DNA from: Dasypus novemcinctus
Lineage: Eukaryota; Chordata; Mammalia; Cingulata; Dasypodidae
NCBI RefSeq assembly: GCF_030445035.2
Contig: NC_080695.1
Span: 1,054,001-1,118,000 of the forward strand
Direction of reading: 5' to 3'
DNA length: 64,000 nucleotides
The notes under the pieces were generated by a model. The model made no database searches, was not told where the DNA came from, and saw only the letters and a list, made by a program, of their open reading frames with translations. This document shows, in pieces, positions 41,901-45,099 of the stretch (the stretch's first letter is position 1; each line of letters starts with the position of its first letter). Position numbers and translations under genes: made by a program.

Positions 41901-44078
41901 GAAAGCCGATCCCCCACACCTGCCCGGGACACCAGCTGATTTGAGATCCCCCTCGCAGGGGACTCGCACCCCGGGGGGCTGGGGGCAGCACCTGCCGGGG
42001 CCAGCACCCATCCCCCAGGGCGGTGGACACAGCCTGGACTGTCTCTCAGCCTCCCCGGCGACACACCGGGGGCCGAGGGGCTGTGGACGCCAGTTCTTCT
42101 CCAGGGGGTCAGGGTGGCCGAGAGGGGCCGACGGCGGGCGGGCAGGAGGCGGGGGGCACGGCAGCCCTCGGCCATCACGGGGCGTCCTGGGCAGACCGCG
42201 GCGTGTGGGGAGCTCCCCAGGAGCACCTGTCCCCTGCGGCAAGGTGACACGAGGGTGTCCCTCTCTGGTCTCGCCAGAGAGGGCCACGGGGGTGCCCCTG
42301 GGCCTGCAGGGGCCTCCCCTACCCGCGTGAGCACAAACGAGCCAGACGTCCTCGGGGACGCCGCTGGCCCGAGACGCCCTGACGCAGGGCAGCGCCGCCA
42401 GAACCCGTCGCCGCCATCAGACGTGCCCCCGCCACGCCACCCGCTCCTCACAAACAGCGTGGCGGGGCCCTTCCACGTTCGGTTCGGAAGGAAAACGGTC
42501 CCTGGGCCGCGCGGCCAGGTCAGGCTCGCCCTGCGCCCCGGGAATCAAGCCCCCCGGGTCCCACGCCCCCGCCCGCTCGCCACGGGGCCGAAGCCACGGC
42601 GCGGCAGGCCCTGGCCCACGGCCACGGCACCACGGTGACCTCCTCCACGAGCCGGAGATGACTGACTGCCCGGTGTTTGGATTTGGGAAGAGAAACACGG
42701 CTTTTATGACTTTTCTTTCTGGTACAGATTCCCCTTTTGTCTCCAATATTTACACAGGCTGATGCACGCGCCGGGGAAGTGTATACACGCATCGCTCATC
42801 TCCGCGGCGCTCCCGACAGGGGACGTTCACGTGCGTCCTCGCCGGGCCGTGGTCACCTCCGCCCCTAAGACCACTGCCCGCTGGGGTGGGGGCACGGCGG
42901 GCAGGGGCGGCACCCACGGGTGCGGCGGGGCACCTGCAGAGGTGCAGCCACAGCCCGGGCAGAGCCGAGCCTGCCGGAGGCGGTCCCCAGAGGCCGCTGG
43001 CGGGGGGAGGGGGCAGGCCCGCTGCCCGCCGCCTGCGTGCCAGGGCCGGCCCGGCAGCCTGGCTCTGGAATCTTCTCTGAAAGTTTCGGCTCTCTCAGCA
43101 GAAGCAGAGAGGGCAGCCCCTTTCTCTGGGGCAGGGGAAGGCACCCCCACGAGGACAGCTCACCGCCGGGCCCAAGGCCTCCCCGCCCCCCCCGCCCCAT
43201 CCCCCACCCCCCCAGCTGCGCATGACTTAAATCCAAGTTCAGCCTGGAAAACCGGGTCCAGCACCCACGTCACCGCCTCCCTCAGAGGAGAGGAACGGAG
43301 CGAGCCCTGGGGCCCCTGCAGCGCTGGCGCAAGGCGCGGAGAGAAAACTTTGCTCCCCCTTTGCCTCCCGGCCCCCGGCACCCCAGGGAGGGTCCCACCG
43401 CAGGGAGGACGTGCAGCAAACGCAGCGGGGAAGACTCCCGTGCCATACCCGGGACCTCCCTCCCCGGGGCGCAGGGGGCACGGGTTCCCCTCCCCACCCG
43501 GTGACGCCCTGGCCATGCCTCTCCGCCCTCTCCCGTCCCCATGTGAGCTGAAAGAGCCGGTGCTTTGAAGCGGGGACCCCCCATCCCGGTCGGAAAACAC
43601 GGCCCCGCTACCCCCGAAGTCCGGCCCGGGACCCGCTGTCCCGGCGAGGCGATGTCCCGAGCCCCCGCCCTGCGCCCCGGGCGCGGGGTCCCCCGAGGCG
43701 GGCGCGCGGCGCGAACACGCGGGGTCCCGCGCGGCGCCCGCGGCAGGAAGGATATGGGCTGCACACCAGCCGGAGGCACCAGCTGCGCGGCCGCGTGCTC
43801 TGCCCGAGGCAGAAGAAGACGGTGGCCGCCAGCGCCGGGTACGGGACCGGCTGCTCCTCGTCGGCGCCCGGGTCCGCGGCGCGCTCGGGCGCGGGGCTCT
43901 CGGGGGGCGACGCGCCGCCGCCGCCGCCGCCGCCGGCCTCGGGCCCGGACCCCCGCTCCGCCGCGCGCCCCGGCGGCCCGGGACTCGCCGGGGACGCCCC
44001 CGCCGGCGCCGCAGGGCCCGGGGGCGGCGCGCCCAGGGGCACCCGGACCTCGTCGGCCGCCTGCGCGCCCTCGGTCAT
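5714..44078 (-). CDS. CACNA1H: CACNA1H, T-type calcium channel Cav3.2 alpha-1H subunit, 5' part (exons 2-16)
   Basis: The gene encodes the pore-forming subunit of a low-voltage-activated plasma-membrane Ca2+ channel. The N terminus [20 protein letters not shown] and the block [16 protein letters not shown] match Cav3.2 rather than Cav3.1 or Cav3.3. Fifteen exons join in frame: 44078-43756, 18056-17945, 17873-17740, 17322-17225, 16692-16533, 15337-15034, 14907-14815, 14720-14006, 11594-11185, 9924-9773, 9214-9029, 6729-6612, 6515-6360, 6101-6011 and 5923-5714. They cover the N terminus (1-108), domain I (about 109-415), the I-II linker with gating brake, domain II (about 755-987) and the first part of the II-III linker. 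The selectivity-filter glutamates of domains I (E382) and II (E940) are present. Domains III-IV are missing because of the gap. One extra base in exon 16 breaks the frame near residue 1051. Residue numbers come from my exon joins; paralogue choice rests on remembered human sequence. Confidence 0.95.
6011..6101 (-). CDS. CACNA1H: CACNA1H exon 15
   Basis: Encodes [20 protein letters not shown] and [10 protein letters not shown], the acidic segment just after IIS6 at the start of the II-III linker. The acceptor is GGGCCAG and the donor GTGCGT. The length is 91 nt, leaving one base for the next codon. The C-terminal half ([14 protein letters not shown]) is more diverged from human than the first half. 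Confidence 0.9.
6225..6359 (-). promoter_or_regulatory. G-run tract just inside the exon 14 splice donor (intron 14)
   Basis: On the transcribed minus strand the intron starts GTGAGGGGAGGGGGAGGGAG and continues as purine-rich repeats of GGGGAGG for about 130 nt. G-triplet runs next to a 5' splice site are a known class of intronic splicing enhancer and can form RNA quadruplexes. Function here is inferred from position only. Confidence 0.5.
6360..6515 (-). CDS. CACNA1H: CACNA1H exon 14, domain II pore loop and IIS6
   Basis: Exactly 52 codons, [20 protein letters not shown] and onward through [22 protein letters not shown]. The first part is the domain II P-loop with the selectivity-filter glutamate (E940 in my numbering) and the second is the S6 helix lining the pore. 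No substitution was noted against the remembered human exon. Acceptor CCCCGCAG, donor GTGAGG. Confidence 0.96.
6612..6729 (-). CDS. CACNA1H: CACNA1H exon 13, end of IIS5 and turret
   Basis: Encodes [20 protein letters not shown] then [19 protein letters not shown], the end of IIS5 and the extracellular turret leading into the P-loop. Acceptor CCTCCCCCCAG lies only about 10 bases from the first unit of the intron-12 minisatellite. Donor GTGACG. Length 118 nt. Confidence 0.95.
6738..8735. repeat. GC-rich minisatellite, about 45-47 bp unit, intron 12 of CACNA1H
   Basis: About 2 kb of a head-to-tail repeat whose plus-strand unit contains GGGCGAGAGGGGCGCGGGGC then GGGCGTGAGCGGGGG; roughly 43 copies. 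Several units carry homopolymer G runs of 8 to more than 20 bases. Variant units recur in order: the marker GAGAGGGCGCGGGGTGGGCG appears at 7074, 7181 and 7478, so a block of about six units is repeated with a 297-bp shift. From about 7930 to 8180 and again near 8455-8600 two variants alternate as a dimer. The array occupies most of intron 12 (9028-6730). It creates very long open frames on the minus strand (Pro/Arg/Ser-rich) that are not genes. Confidence 0.95.
9029..9214 (-). CDS. CACNA1H: CACNA1H exon 12, domain II S4 and S5
   Basis: Encodes [40 protein letters not shown] and [21 protein letters not shown]: the IIS4 voltage sensor with regularly spaced arginines and lysine, the S4-S5 linker and most of S5. 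The acceptor is CCACCGCAG and the donor GTGGGC. The exon is 186 nt with split Ser codons at both ends. It is almost identical to the human sequence as I remember it (C-M for C-T near the end). Confidence 0.96.
9215..9772 (-). other. Intron 11 of CACNA1H
   Basis: 558 bp between donor GTGTGG (9772) and acceptor CACCGCAG (9215). GC-rich, with no repeat, ORF or motif that I can support. Confidence 0.85.
9773..9924 (-). CDS. CACNA1H: CACNA1H exon 11, domain II S2-S3
   Basis: Encodes [40 protein letters not shown] and [10 protein letters not shown], the IIS2 and IIS3 helices with the charged residues that pair with S4. The acceptor is CCGCCGCAG and the donor GTGTGG. Length 152 nt, ending AG of a split Ser codon. 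Confidence 0.95.
9925..11184 (-). other. Intron 10 of CACNA1H
   Basis: 1,260 bp, donor GTGGGC and acceptor CCGCCGCAG. Apart from the TG-rich tract at about 10310-10530, no repeat or gene is visible. Confidence 0.85.
10310..10530. repeat. Degenerate TG/CA-rich tract in intron 10
   Basis: Alternating purine-pyrimidine sequence rich in GTGTGCA, TGCATGT and ACACAC words, a decayed microsatellite with loose 20-40 bp periodicity. Such DNA can adopt Z-form under supercoiling; that is family knowledge, not shown here. Confidence 0.7.
11185..11594 (-). CDS. CACNA1H: CACNA1H exon 10, end of I-II linker and IIS1
   Basis: Encodes [20 protein letters not shown], then a Cys-containing stretch (CELKSCPFC), the acidic segment [20 protein letters not shown], and finally [20 protein letters not shown] and [13 protein letters not shown], the IIS1 helix. 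The Cys cluster and acidic stretch are typical of the Cav3.2 linker. Just before [11 protein letters not shown] the armadillo-type sequence reads [11 protein letters not shown] where I remember an aromatic-containing GRLWVTFSG in human. Acceptor CCCCGCAG, donor GTGGGC, 410 nt. Confidence 0.93.
11595..12625 (-). other. Intron 9 of CACNA1H, part next to exon 10
   Basis: About 1 kb of GC-rich intronic sequence before the minisatellite. Nothing recognisable as exon, transposon or RNA gene. Confidence 0.8.
12626..13690. repeat. GC-rich minisatellite, about 35-40 bp unit, intron 9 of CACNA1H
   Basis: About 27 imperfect copies of a unit built around GGGAGGGGCTATGGGATGAG then GGGCGGGGCCTGCACAC. Copies vary in length and the central word alternates between CTATGG, CTAAAGG and CTACAG. 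It occupies nearly half of the 2.4-kb intron 9 (14005-11595). It shares the GGGGCCTGCA/GGGGCGGGGC composition but not the unit of the intron-12 and intron-6 arrays. Confidence 0.93.
14006..14720 (-). CDS. CACNA1H: CACNA1H exon 9, end of IS6, gating brake and poly-His linker
   Basis: 715 nt. Opens with [20 protein letters not shown], the end of IS6, followed by [20 protein letters not shown] and [20 protein letters not shown], the helix-loop-helix 'gating brake' that keeps T-type channels closed at rest. Next comes the basic stretch [13 protein letters not shown], a tract of eight histidines within [18 protein letters not shown], the [17 protein letters not shown] segment and a Gly/Pro-rich end ([14 protein letters not shown]). 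The His tract is encoded by (CAC)8 at 14371-14394. Acceptor CCCGCAG, donor GTGAGT. Confidence 0.95.
14371..14394 (-). repeat. (CAC)8 triplet run coding poly-His in exon 9
   Basis: Eight consecutive CAC codons on the minus strand give eight histidines, flanked by Tyr codons. Human Cav3.2 has a similar tract of about nine. Length variation at this triplet run is likely. Confidence 0.9.
14815..14907 (-). CDS. CACNA1H: CACNA1H exon 8, domain I pore loop and IS6
   Basis: Exactly 31 codons: [20 protein letters not shown] then [11 protein letters not shown]. It carries the domain I selectivity-filter glutamate (E382) in TLEGW and the first part of IS6. Acceptor TGCCCCCAG, donor GTGAGA. Confidence 0.96.
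15034..15337 (-). CDS. CACNA1H: CACNA1H exon 7, domain I extracellular turret
   Basis: 304 nt. Encodes [80 protein letters not shown] and [21 protein letters not shown]. The conserved cysteines of the large S5-P turret are present. The segment before ACINWNQYY is about four residues shorter than in human as remembered. N-S-N-L-S offers a potential N-glycosylation context. Acceptor CGCCCGCAG, donor GTGGGG. Confidence 0.95.
15338..15900 (-). other. Intron 6 of CACNA1H, part next to exon 7
   Basis: GC-rich intronic sequence between the exon 7 acceptor and the minisatellite. No feature recognised. Confidence 0.8.
15930..16531. repeat. GC-rich minisatellite running into the exon 6 donor, intron 6
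   Basis: Repeats of GGTGGGCGGGGCCTCATGGG / TGGGCAGGGCC with variable spacers (CATGGT, CAAGGTTGGCAAGG, CACACA), roughly 25-45 bp units in nested order. The block containing CAAGGTTGGCAAGGCCTCAT appears three times (about 16133, 16254, 16393). The last units, GGGCGGGGCCACACAGG and GGGCGGGGCCACACCTG, reach the exon 6/intron 6 boundary at 16533/16532, so the splice donor sits in repeat-like DNA. Confidence 0.9.
16533..16692 (-). CDS. CACNA1H: CACNA1H exon 6, IS5 and start of turret
   Basis: 160 nt. Encodes [40 protein letters not shown] and [12 protein letters not shown], the S4-S5 linker end, IS5 and the start of the pore turret. Acceptor GCCCCAG, donor GTGTGG. The last residues (DGALAR against SAFVR remembered in human) are less conserved. 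Confidence 0.95.
16693..17224 (-). other. Intron 5 of CACNA1H
   Basis: 532 bp with a consensus donor GTAAGT at 17224 and acceptor CGCCCCAG. No other feature seen. Confidence 0.85.
17225..17322 (-). CDS. CACNA1H: CACNA1H exon 5, IS3-S4 loop and IS4 voltage sensor
   Basis: 98 nt. Encodes [20 protein letters not shown] and [12 protein letters not shown]. The arginine-rich repeat is the domain I voltage sensor. The loop histidine (H199 here) is at the position of human His191, which is reported to give Cav3.2 its high sensitivity to Zn2+, Ni2+ and redox agents; its presence supports CACNA1H over CACNA1G and CACNA1I. NVS following it is an N-glycosylation sequon. Acceptor CCCCCCAG, donor GTAAGT. 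Confidence 0.97.
17323..17739 (-). other. Intron 4 of CACNA1H
   Basis: 417 bp, donor GTACGC, acceptor CCCCCCAG; GC-rich, nothing else recognised. Confidence 0.85.
17740..17873 (-). CDS. CACNA1H: CACNA1H exon 4, IS2-S3
   Basis: 134 nt. Encodes [40 protein letters not shown] and IVTA: IS2 with its acidic countercharge and IS3. One substitution against remembered human sequence (IVTAG for IVVAG). The short 71-bp intron 3 separates it from exon 3. Acceptor CCCCGCAG, donor GTACGC. Confidence 0.96.
17945..18056 (-). CDS. CACNA1H: CACNA1H exon 3, IS1, entered from a U12 AT-AC intron
   Basis: 112 nt. Encodes [20 protein letters not shown] and [17 protein letters not shown], the IS1 helix and the cysteine-rich S1-S2 loop. 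No AG precedes the exon; the upstream bases are TCCTTAACTCGCGCAC, a U12 branch site followed by an AC acceptor. The first base completes the Pro codon begun by exon 2 (CC|G). Donor is an ordinary GTGGGC. Confidence 0.95.
18057..18072 (-). other. U12-type branch site and AC acceptor of intron 2
   Basis: On the minus strand TCCTTAAC (18072-18065) matches the minor-spliceosome branch consensus TTCCTTAAC at eight of nine positions, and the intron ends in AC at 18058-18057. The branch adenosine is about 9-10 nt from the exon, as usual for U12 introns. It pairs with the ATATCCTT donor at 43755-43748. Confidence 0.95.
18769..18783 (+). promoter_or_regulatory. CTCF-like motif
   Basis: CCACCAGGTGGCACC fits the CTCF core consensus (CCASYAGRKGGCRSY) at every position. 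Binding is not shown by sequence alone. A second motif in the same orientation lies 330 bp to the right. Confidence 0.6.
19099..19113 (+). promoter_or_regulatory. CTCF-like motif
   Basis: GCACCAGGGGGCGCT matches the CTCF core at 14 of 15 positions. It has the same orientation as the motif at 18769. Confidence 0.6.
19365..19455. promoter_or_regulatory. Less GC-rich island with homeodomain-like words
   Basis: Contains GGTAATTACATGG, TTGCACTTAACGG, GACAAGTGCG (CACTT/AAGTG words of NKX2-type factors) and CAGCTG, within surrounding sequence that is much more GC-rich. Candidate intronic regulatory element only. Confidence 0.3.
20450..20790 (+). repeat. GC-shifted relic of a LINE-1 3' end
   Basis: Reads as a degraded L1 tail: GAGTGAAACTAACCAGACGC corresponds to the L1 words for AGTGAAAGAAGCCAGACAC, and GTGACTGTCTGGGGTGAGGG with TTCACAGCACCCCAGG correspond to the 3' UTR block ending near CGTACACTT. 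Most A/T positions have become G/C. Confidence 0.5.
21596..21609 (+). promoter_or_regulatory. RFX X-box-like palindrome
   Basis: GTTGCTGCGGCAAC matches the X-box GTNRCC(N0-3)RGYAAC except one base of the left half. Confidence 0.35.
24221..24345. promoter_or_regulatory. AT-rich island with homeodomain and TCF/LEF-like words
   Basis: In a GC-rich intron this stretch holds CTAATCG, CAATTAAAAAG, GCTAATTAGG, TTTCAAAG and CGTAATTGAG within 125 bp. Such islands in long introns of ion channel genes often correspond to conserved enhancers. It does not look like L1, SINE or LTR sequence. Function is inferred. A near-CTCF motif (CCACTTGGTGGCAGC, one mismatch) lies just downstream at 24428-24442. Confidence 0.4.
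25361..25373 (+). promoter_or_regulatory. RFX X-box-like palindrome
   Basis: GTTGCCTGGCAAC is a perfect X-box inverted repeat with a one-base spacer. Confidence 0.5.
26149..26500. repeat. Minisatellite, 20-bp unit
   Basis: About 17 copies of TGCACGTGGACCGACACACC and variants; the first half is regular at 20 bp, the second half (from about 26340) is more degenerate with ACACCAACATGCC words. All copies keep a TGCA or CGCACGTGGA core. Confidence 0.92.
29417..29535 (+). repeat. Short tandem duplication, 46-bp unit
   Basis: Two almost identical copies and a partial third of a unit starting AGGGGCTGCGCGGGCTGTGG and ending CCCTGGAGCTG. Confidence 0.85.
30204..30217 (+). promoter_or_regulatory. RFX X-box-like palindrome
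   Basis: GTTGGCATGGCAAC matches the X-box except one base in the left half; the right half GGCAAC is perfect. Confidence 0.4.
32150..32345. promoter_or_regulatory. AT-rich island with paired X-box palindromes
   Basis: This segment contains GTTGCCACGGCAAC (32178-32191, perfect X-box with 2-bp spacer), GTTCCCATAGCAAC (32270-32283, one mismatch), an extra AGCAAC half-site at 32262-32267, GATTAG words on both sides of the first palindrome, and a T12 run after CATTAATAAT. It is clearly less GC-rich than its neighbours and resembles no transposon. Candidate RFX-responsive element; inference. Confidence 0.5.
32640..33125 (+). repeat. GC-shifted relic of a LINE-1 3' end
   Basis: CCCAGCAATTCCGCTCCTGC, GACACCCAGAAGGATGGAAA, CATCAGTCAGCCGTGG and CCGAACCTCGAAAACGCAAC follow, in order, the end of L1 ORF2 and its 3' UTR (the regions around 'cccagcaattccactcc', 'attcagcc' and 'gaaccttgaaaac'). 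The element is sense on the plus strand. Most A/T positions have drifted to G/C. Confidence 0.65.
36825..37215. repeat. Degenerate CA-rich tract
   Basis: About 390 bp of ACACACGTGCACA-like sequence with 20-40 bp loose periodicity; alternating purine-pyrimidine, many CACGTG and TGCACA words. Confidence 0.85.
37768..37875 (+). repeat. Polypurine tract
   Basis: G-rich purine run (GGTGGGGGAGGGGGAGGAAA and similar) of about 100 bp with many runs of four or more G. Able in principle to form G-quadruplex or triplex DNA. Confidence 0.75.
40139..40402 (+). repeat. Minisatellite, 33-bp unit, eight copies
   Basis: Units starting GAGCCGGGCAGCGGGCGTGG and ending GGGGACACCCGGG occur at 40139, 40172, 40205, 40238, 40271, 40304, 40337 and 40370, each 33 bp apart. 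Because 33 is a multiple of three, all frames stay open through the array; there is no other sign of coding. Confidence 0.95.
43748..43755 (-). other. CACNA1H: U12-type AT-AC splice donor of intron 2
   Basis: Immediately after TGCAGCCC the minus strand reads ATATCCTT, the exact minor-spliceosome AT-AC 5' splice-site consensus. Paired with TCCTTAAC...AC at 18072-18057 it joins Ser-Pro to Trp-Phe in frame. Confidence 0.96.
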
Positions 44079-44096
44079 GGTGGCGGCGGGCAGCAC
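43756..44096 (-). CDS. CACNA1H: CACNA1H exon 2, start codon and cytoplasmic N terminus
   Basis: The exon opens after CCTGTCCCCGCAG with GTGCTGCCC, and the start codon is at 44078-44076 within GCCGCCACCATGA, a full Kozak context. It codes 107 residues plus two bases: [20 protein letters not shown], a Pro/Ala/Gly/Ser-rich stretch, a seven-Gly tract, [20 protein letters not shown] and [15 protein letters not shown]. The region is cytoplasmic and ends shortly before IS1. The 3' boundary is the U12 donor. The Gly tract (GCC repeat at about 43912-43936) is absent from human as I remember it. Only non-ATG codons extend the frame upstream. Confidence 0.96.
43912..43936 (-). repeat. GGC triplet run coding poly-Gly in exon 2
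   Basis: Eight near-perfect GCC/GGC triplets encode seven glycines between PEA and ASPPE of the Cav3.2 N terminus. Confidence 0.85.
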
Positions 44097-44397
44097 CTGC
44101 GGGGACAGGCGCGCTGACCCGCGTCCCCCCGGCGACCCCCCCCCGCCGGCGGAGCGGAGCTGCGGGCACGGGCGCGGCGGCCGGGCTGTCTTTGTCTCTT
44201 CTCACCGAGACAAACGCGCCCCCGGCCCGGCCCTGCCCCCGCCCCGCGGACTGGCGGCCCCTCCCCCACCATCGCGGCGGGGGGCGGGGGTCCCCGCGGG
44301 CTCCCATCAAGTTGAAGGAGGTCCCGGGCGCGCCCGGGGCGCGCGTCCCCGCCGCGGCTCACCTCGCTCCGGCGCCCGGCGGCGTCCCCGCGGGCAT
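44075..44397 (-). CDS. Upstream ORF of CACNA1H, 18 codons, spliced across intron 1
   Basis: If exon 1 ends at 44363 (GAGCGAG|GTGAGC), an ATG at 44397-44395 (G at -3) reads 11 codons and two bases in exon 1, joins exon 2 at 44096, and stops at TGA 44077-44075. That TGA overlaps the channel start codon as ATGA. The peptide is Pro/Gly-rich with no known function; such overlapping uORFs usually lower or gate translation of the main frame. It exists only in the spliced message and depends on the inferred exon 1. Confidence 0.5.
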
Positions 44398-44640
44398 CGC
44401 CCGGGCGGCGCGGGCCCCGGGACGGCCCCGGCCCCGCGGCGAGCGCCCCCCGCCCGGCGCCCCGCTCCCCGCGCGGCGGCCCCGGCTCCCGCTCCGGCTC
44501 CGGCTCGCCCGGCGCGGCGTCAGCGGCGGCCCAGGCACGGCGGGGGTCCGATCGGCGGGCGGCCGGCGCGGGCCGGGGCGCGCGCGGGGGGCGGCGGCGC
44601 GGGCGGGGGGCGGCGGGCGAGCCCCGAGCCGATCCGCGCG
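44363..44640 (-). other. CACNA1H: Inferred non-coding exon 1 (5' UTR) of CACNA1H
   Basis: The minus strand shows a good donor GAGCGAG|GTGAGC at 44363/44362, 266 bp upstream of the exon 2 acceptor, inside the CpG island. The human gene also has a non-coding first exon. The 5' end is unknown; 44640 is only a guess. Confidence 0.5.
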
Positions 44641-45099
44641 CCGCGCAGGAAACTTCGGAGTGAGCCGCGGGCGGCGCGCGGGGGGCGGGGAGCCGCCGTG
44701 GGGGCGGGGCGGGAGGCGCCGGGGGCGGGGCGAGCGCGCGCCGGGGGCGGGGCCGGCGGGCAGCGGGGCGCCGGGCGCACCCCGCGGGCCCTGGGAGAGG
44801 GGCGCCGGCCCCGCCCCGGCCCCGGGCCCGGGAGGGCGGGGCTCGCCTCGACCCGCGCCCCCTCCTCCCGGGCGCGCGGGGCGGCAGGGGGCGCTCGCGG
44901 CCAGGCTCGGTGGGGGGCGGGGTCCCCGCCCCCAACTGCGGGGGCGGCCCGAGCCGCGGCGGCAGCGCCCCCCTCCCTCCGCTTTCCTCTCCCCCGCCGC
45001 CGCCGCGCGCGCCGCCCCCTCCCGTCGCGACACGGGCCGGGGTCGGTCCAGGGACCGACCCGGAGGCCGCGTGCCCCTCCCTCGCCGCCTGTGTGTCCT

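Larger units (their letters stand above)
18057..43755 (-). other. Intron 2 of CACNA1H, 25.7 kb, no nested gene recognised
   Basis: The intron runs from ATATCCTT to AC and is mostly unique, very GC-rich DNA. Open frames of 200-580 codons occur on both strands but have the Pro/Gly/Arg/Ala composition of random GC-rich sequence and match no protein I know. Recognisable content is listed separately: CTCF-like and X-box-like motifs, AT-rich islands, GC-shifted L1 tails and tandem repeats. Stretches 33130-36820 and 37880-40130, as well as 40410-43560, hold nothing else that I can support. Confidence 0.85.

Noticed and set aside
43608..44096. N-terminal extension of Cav3.2 starting at the exon 2 boundary
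   Set aside because: The upstream in-frame codon is GTG, not ATG, and the ATG at 44078 has a full Kozak context and matches the known N terminus.
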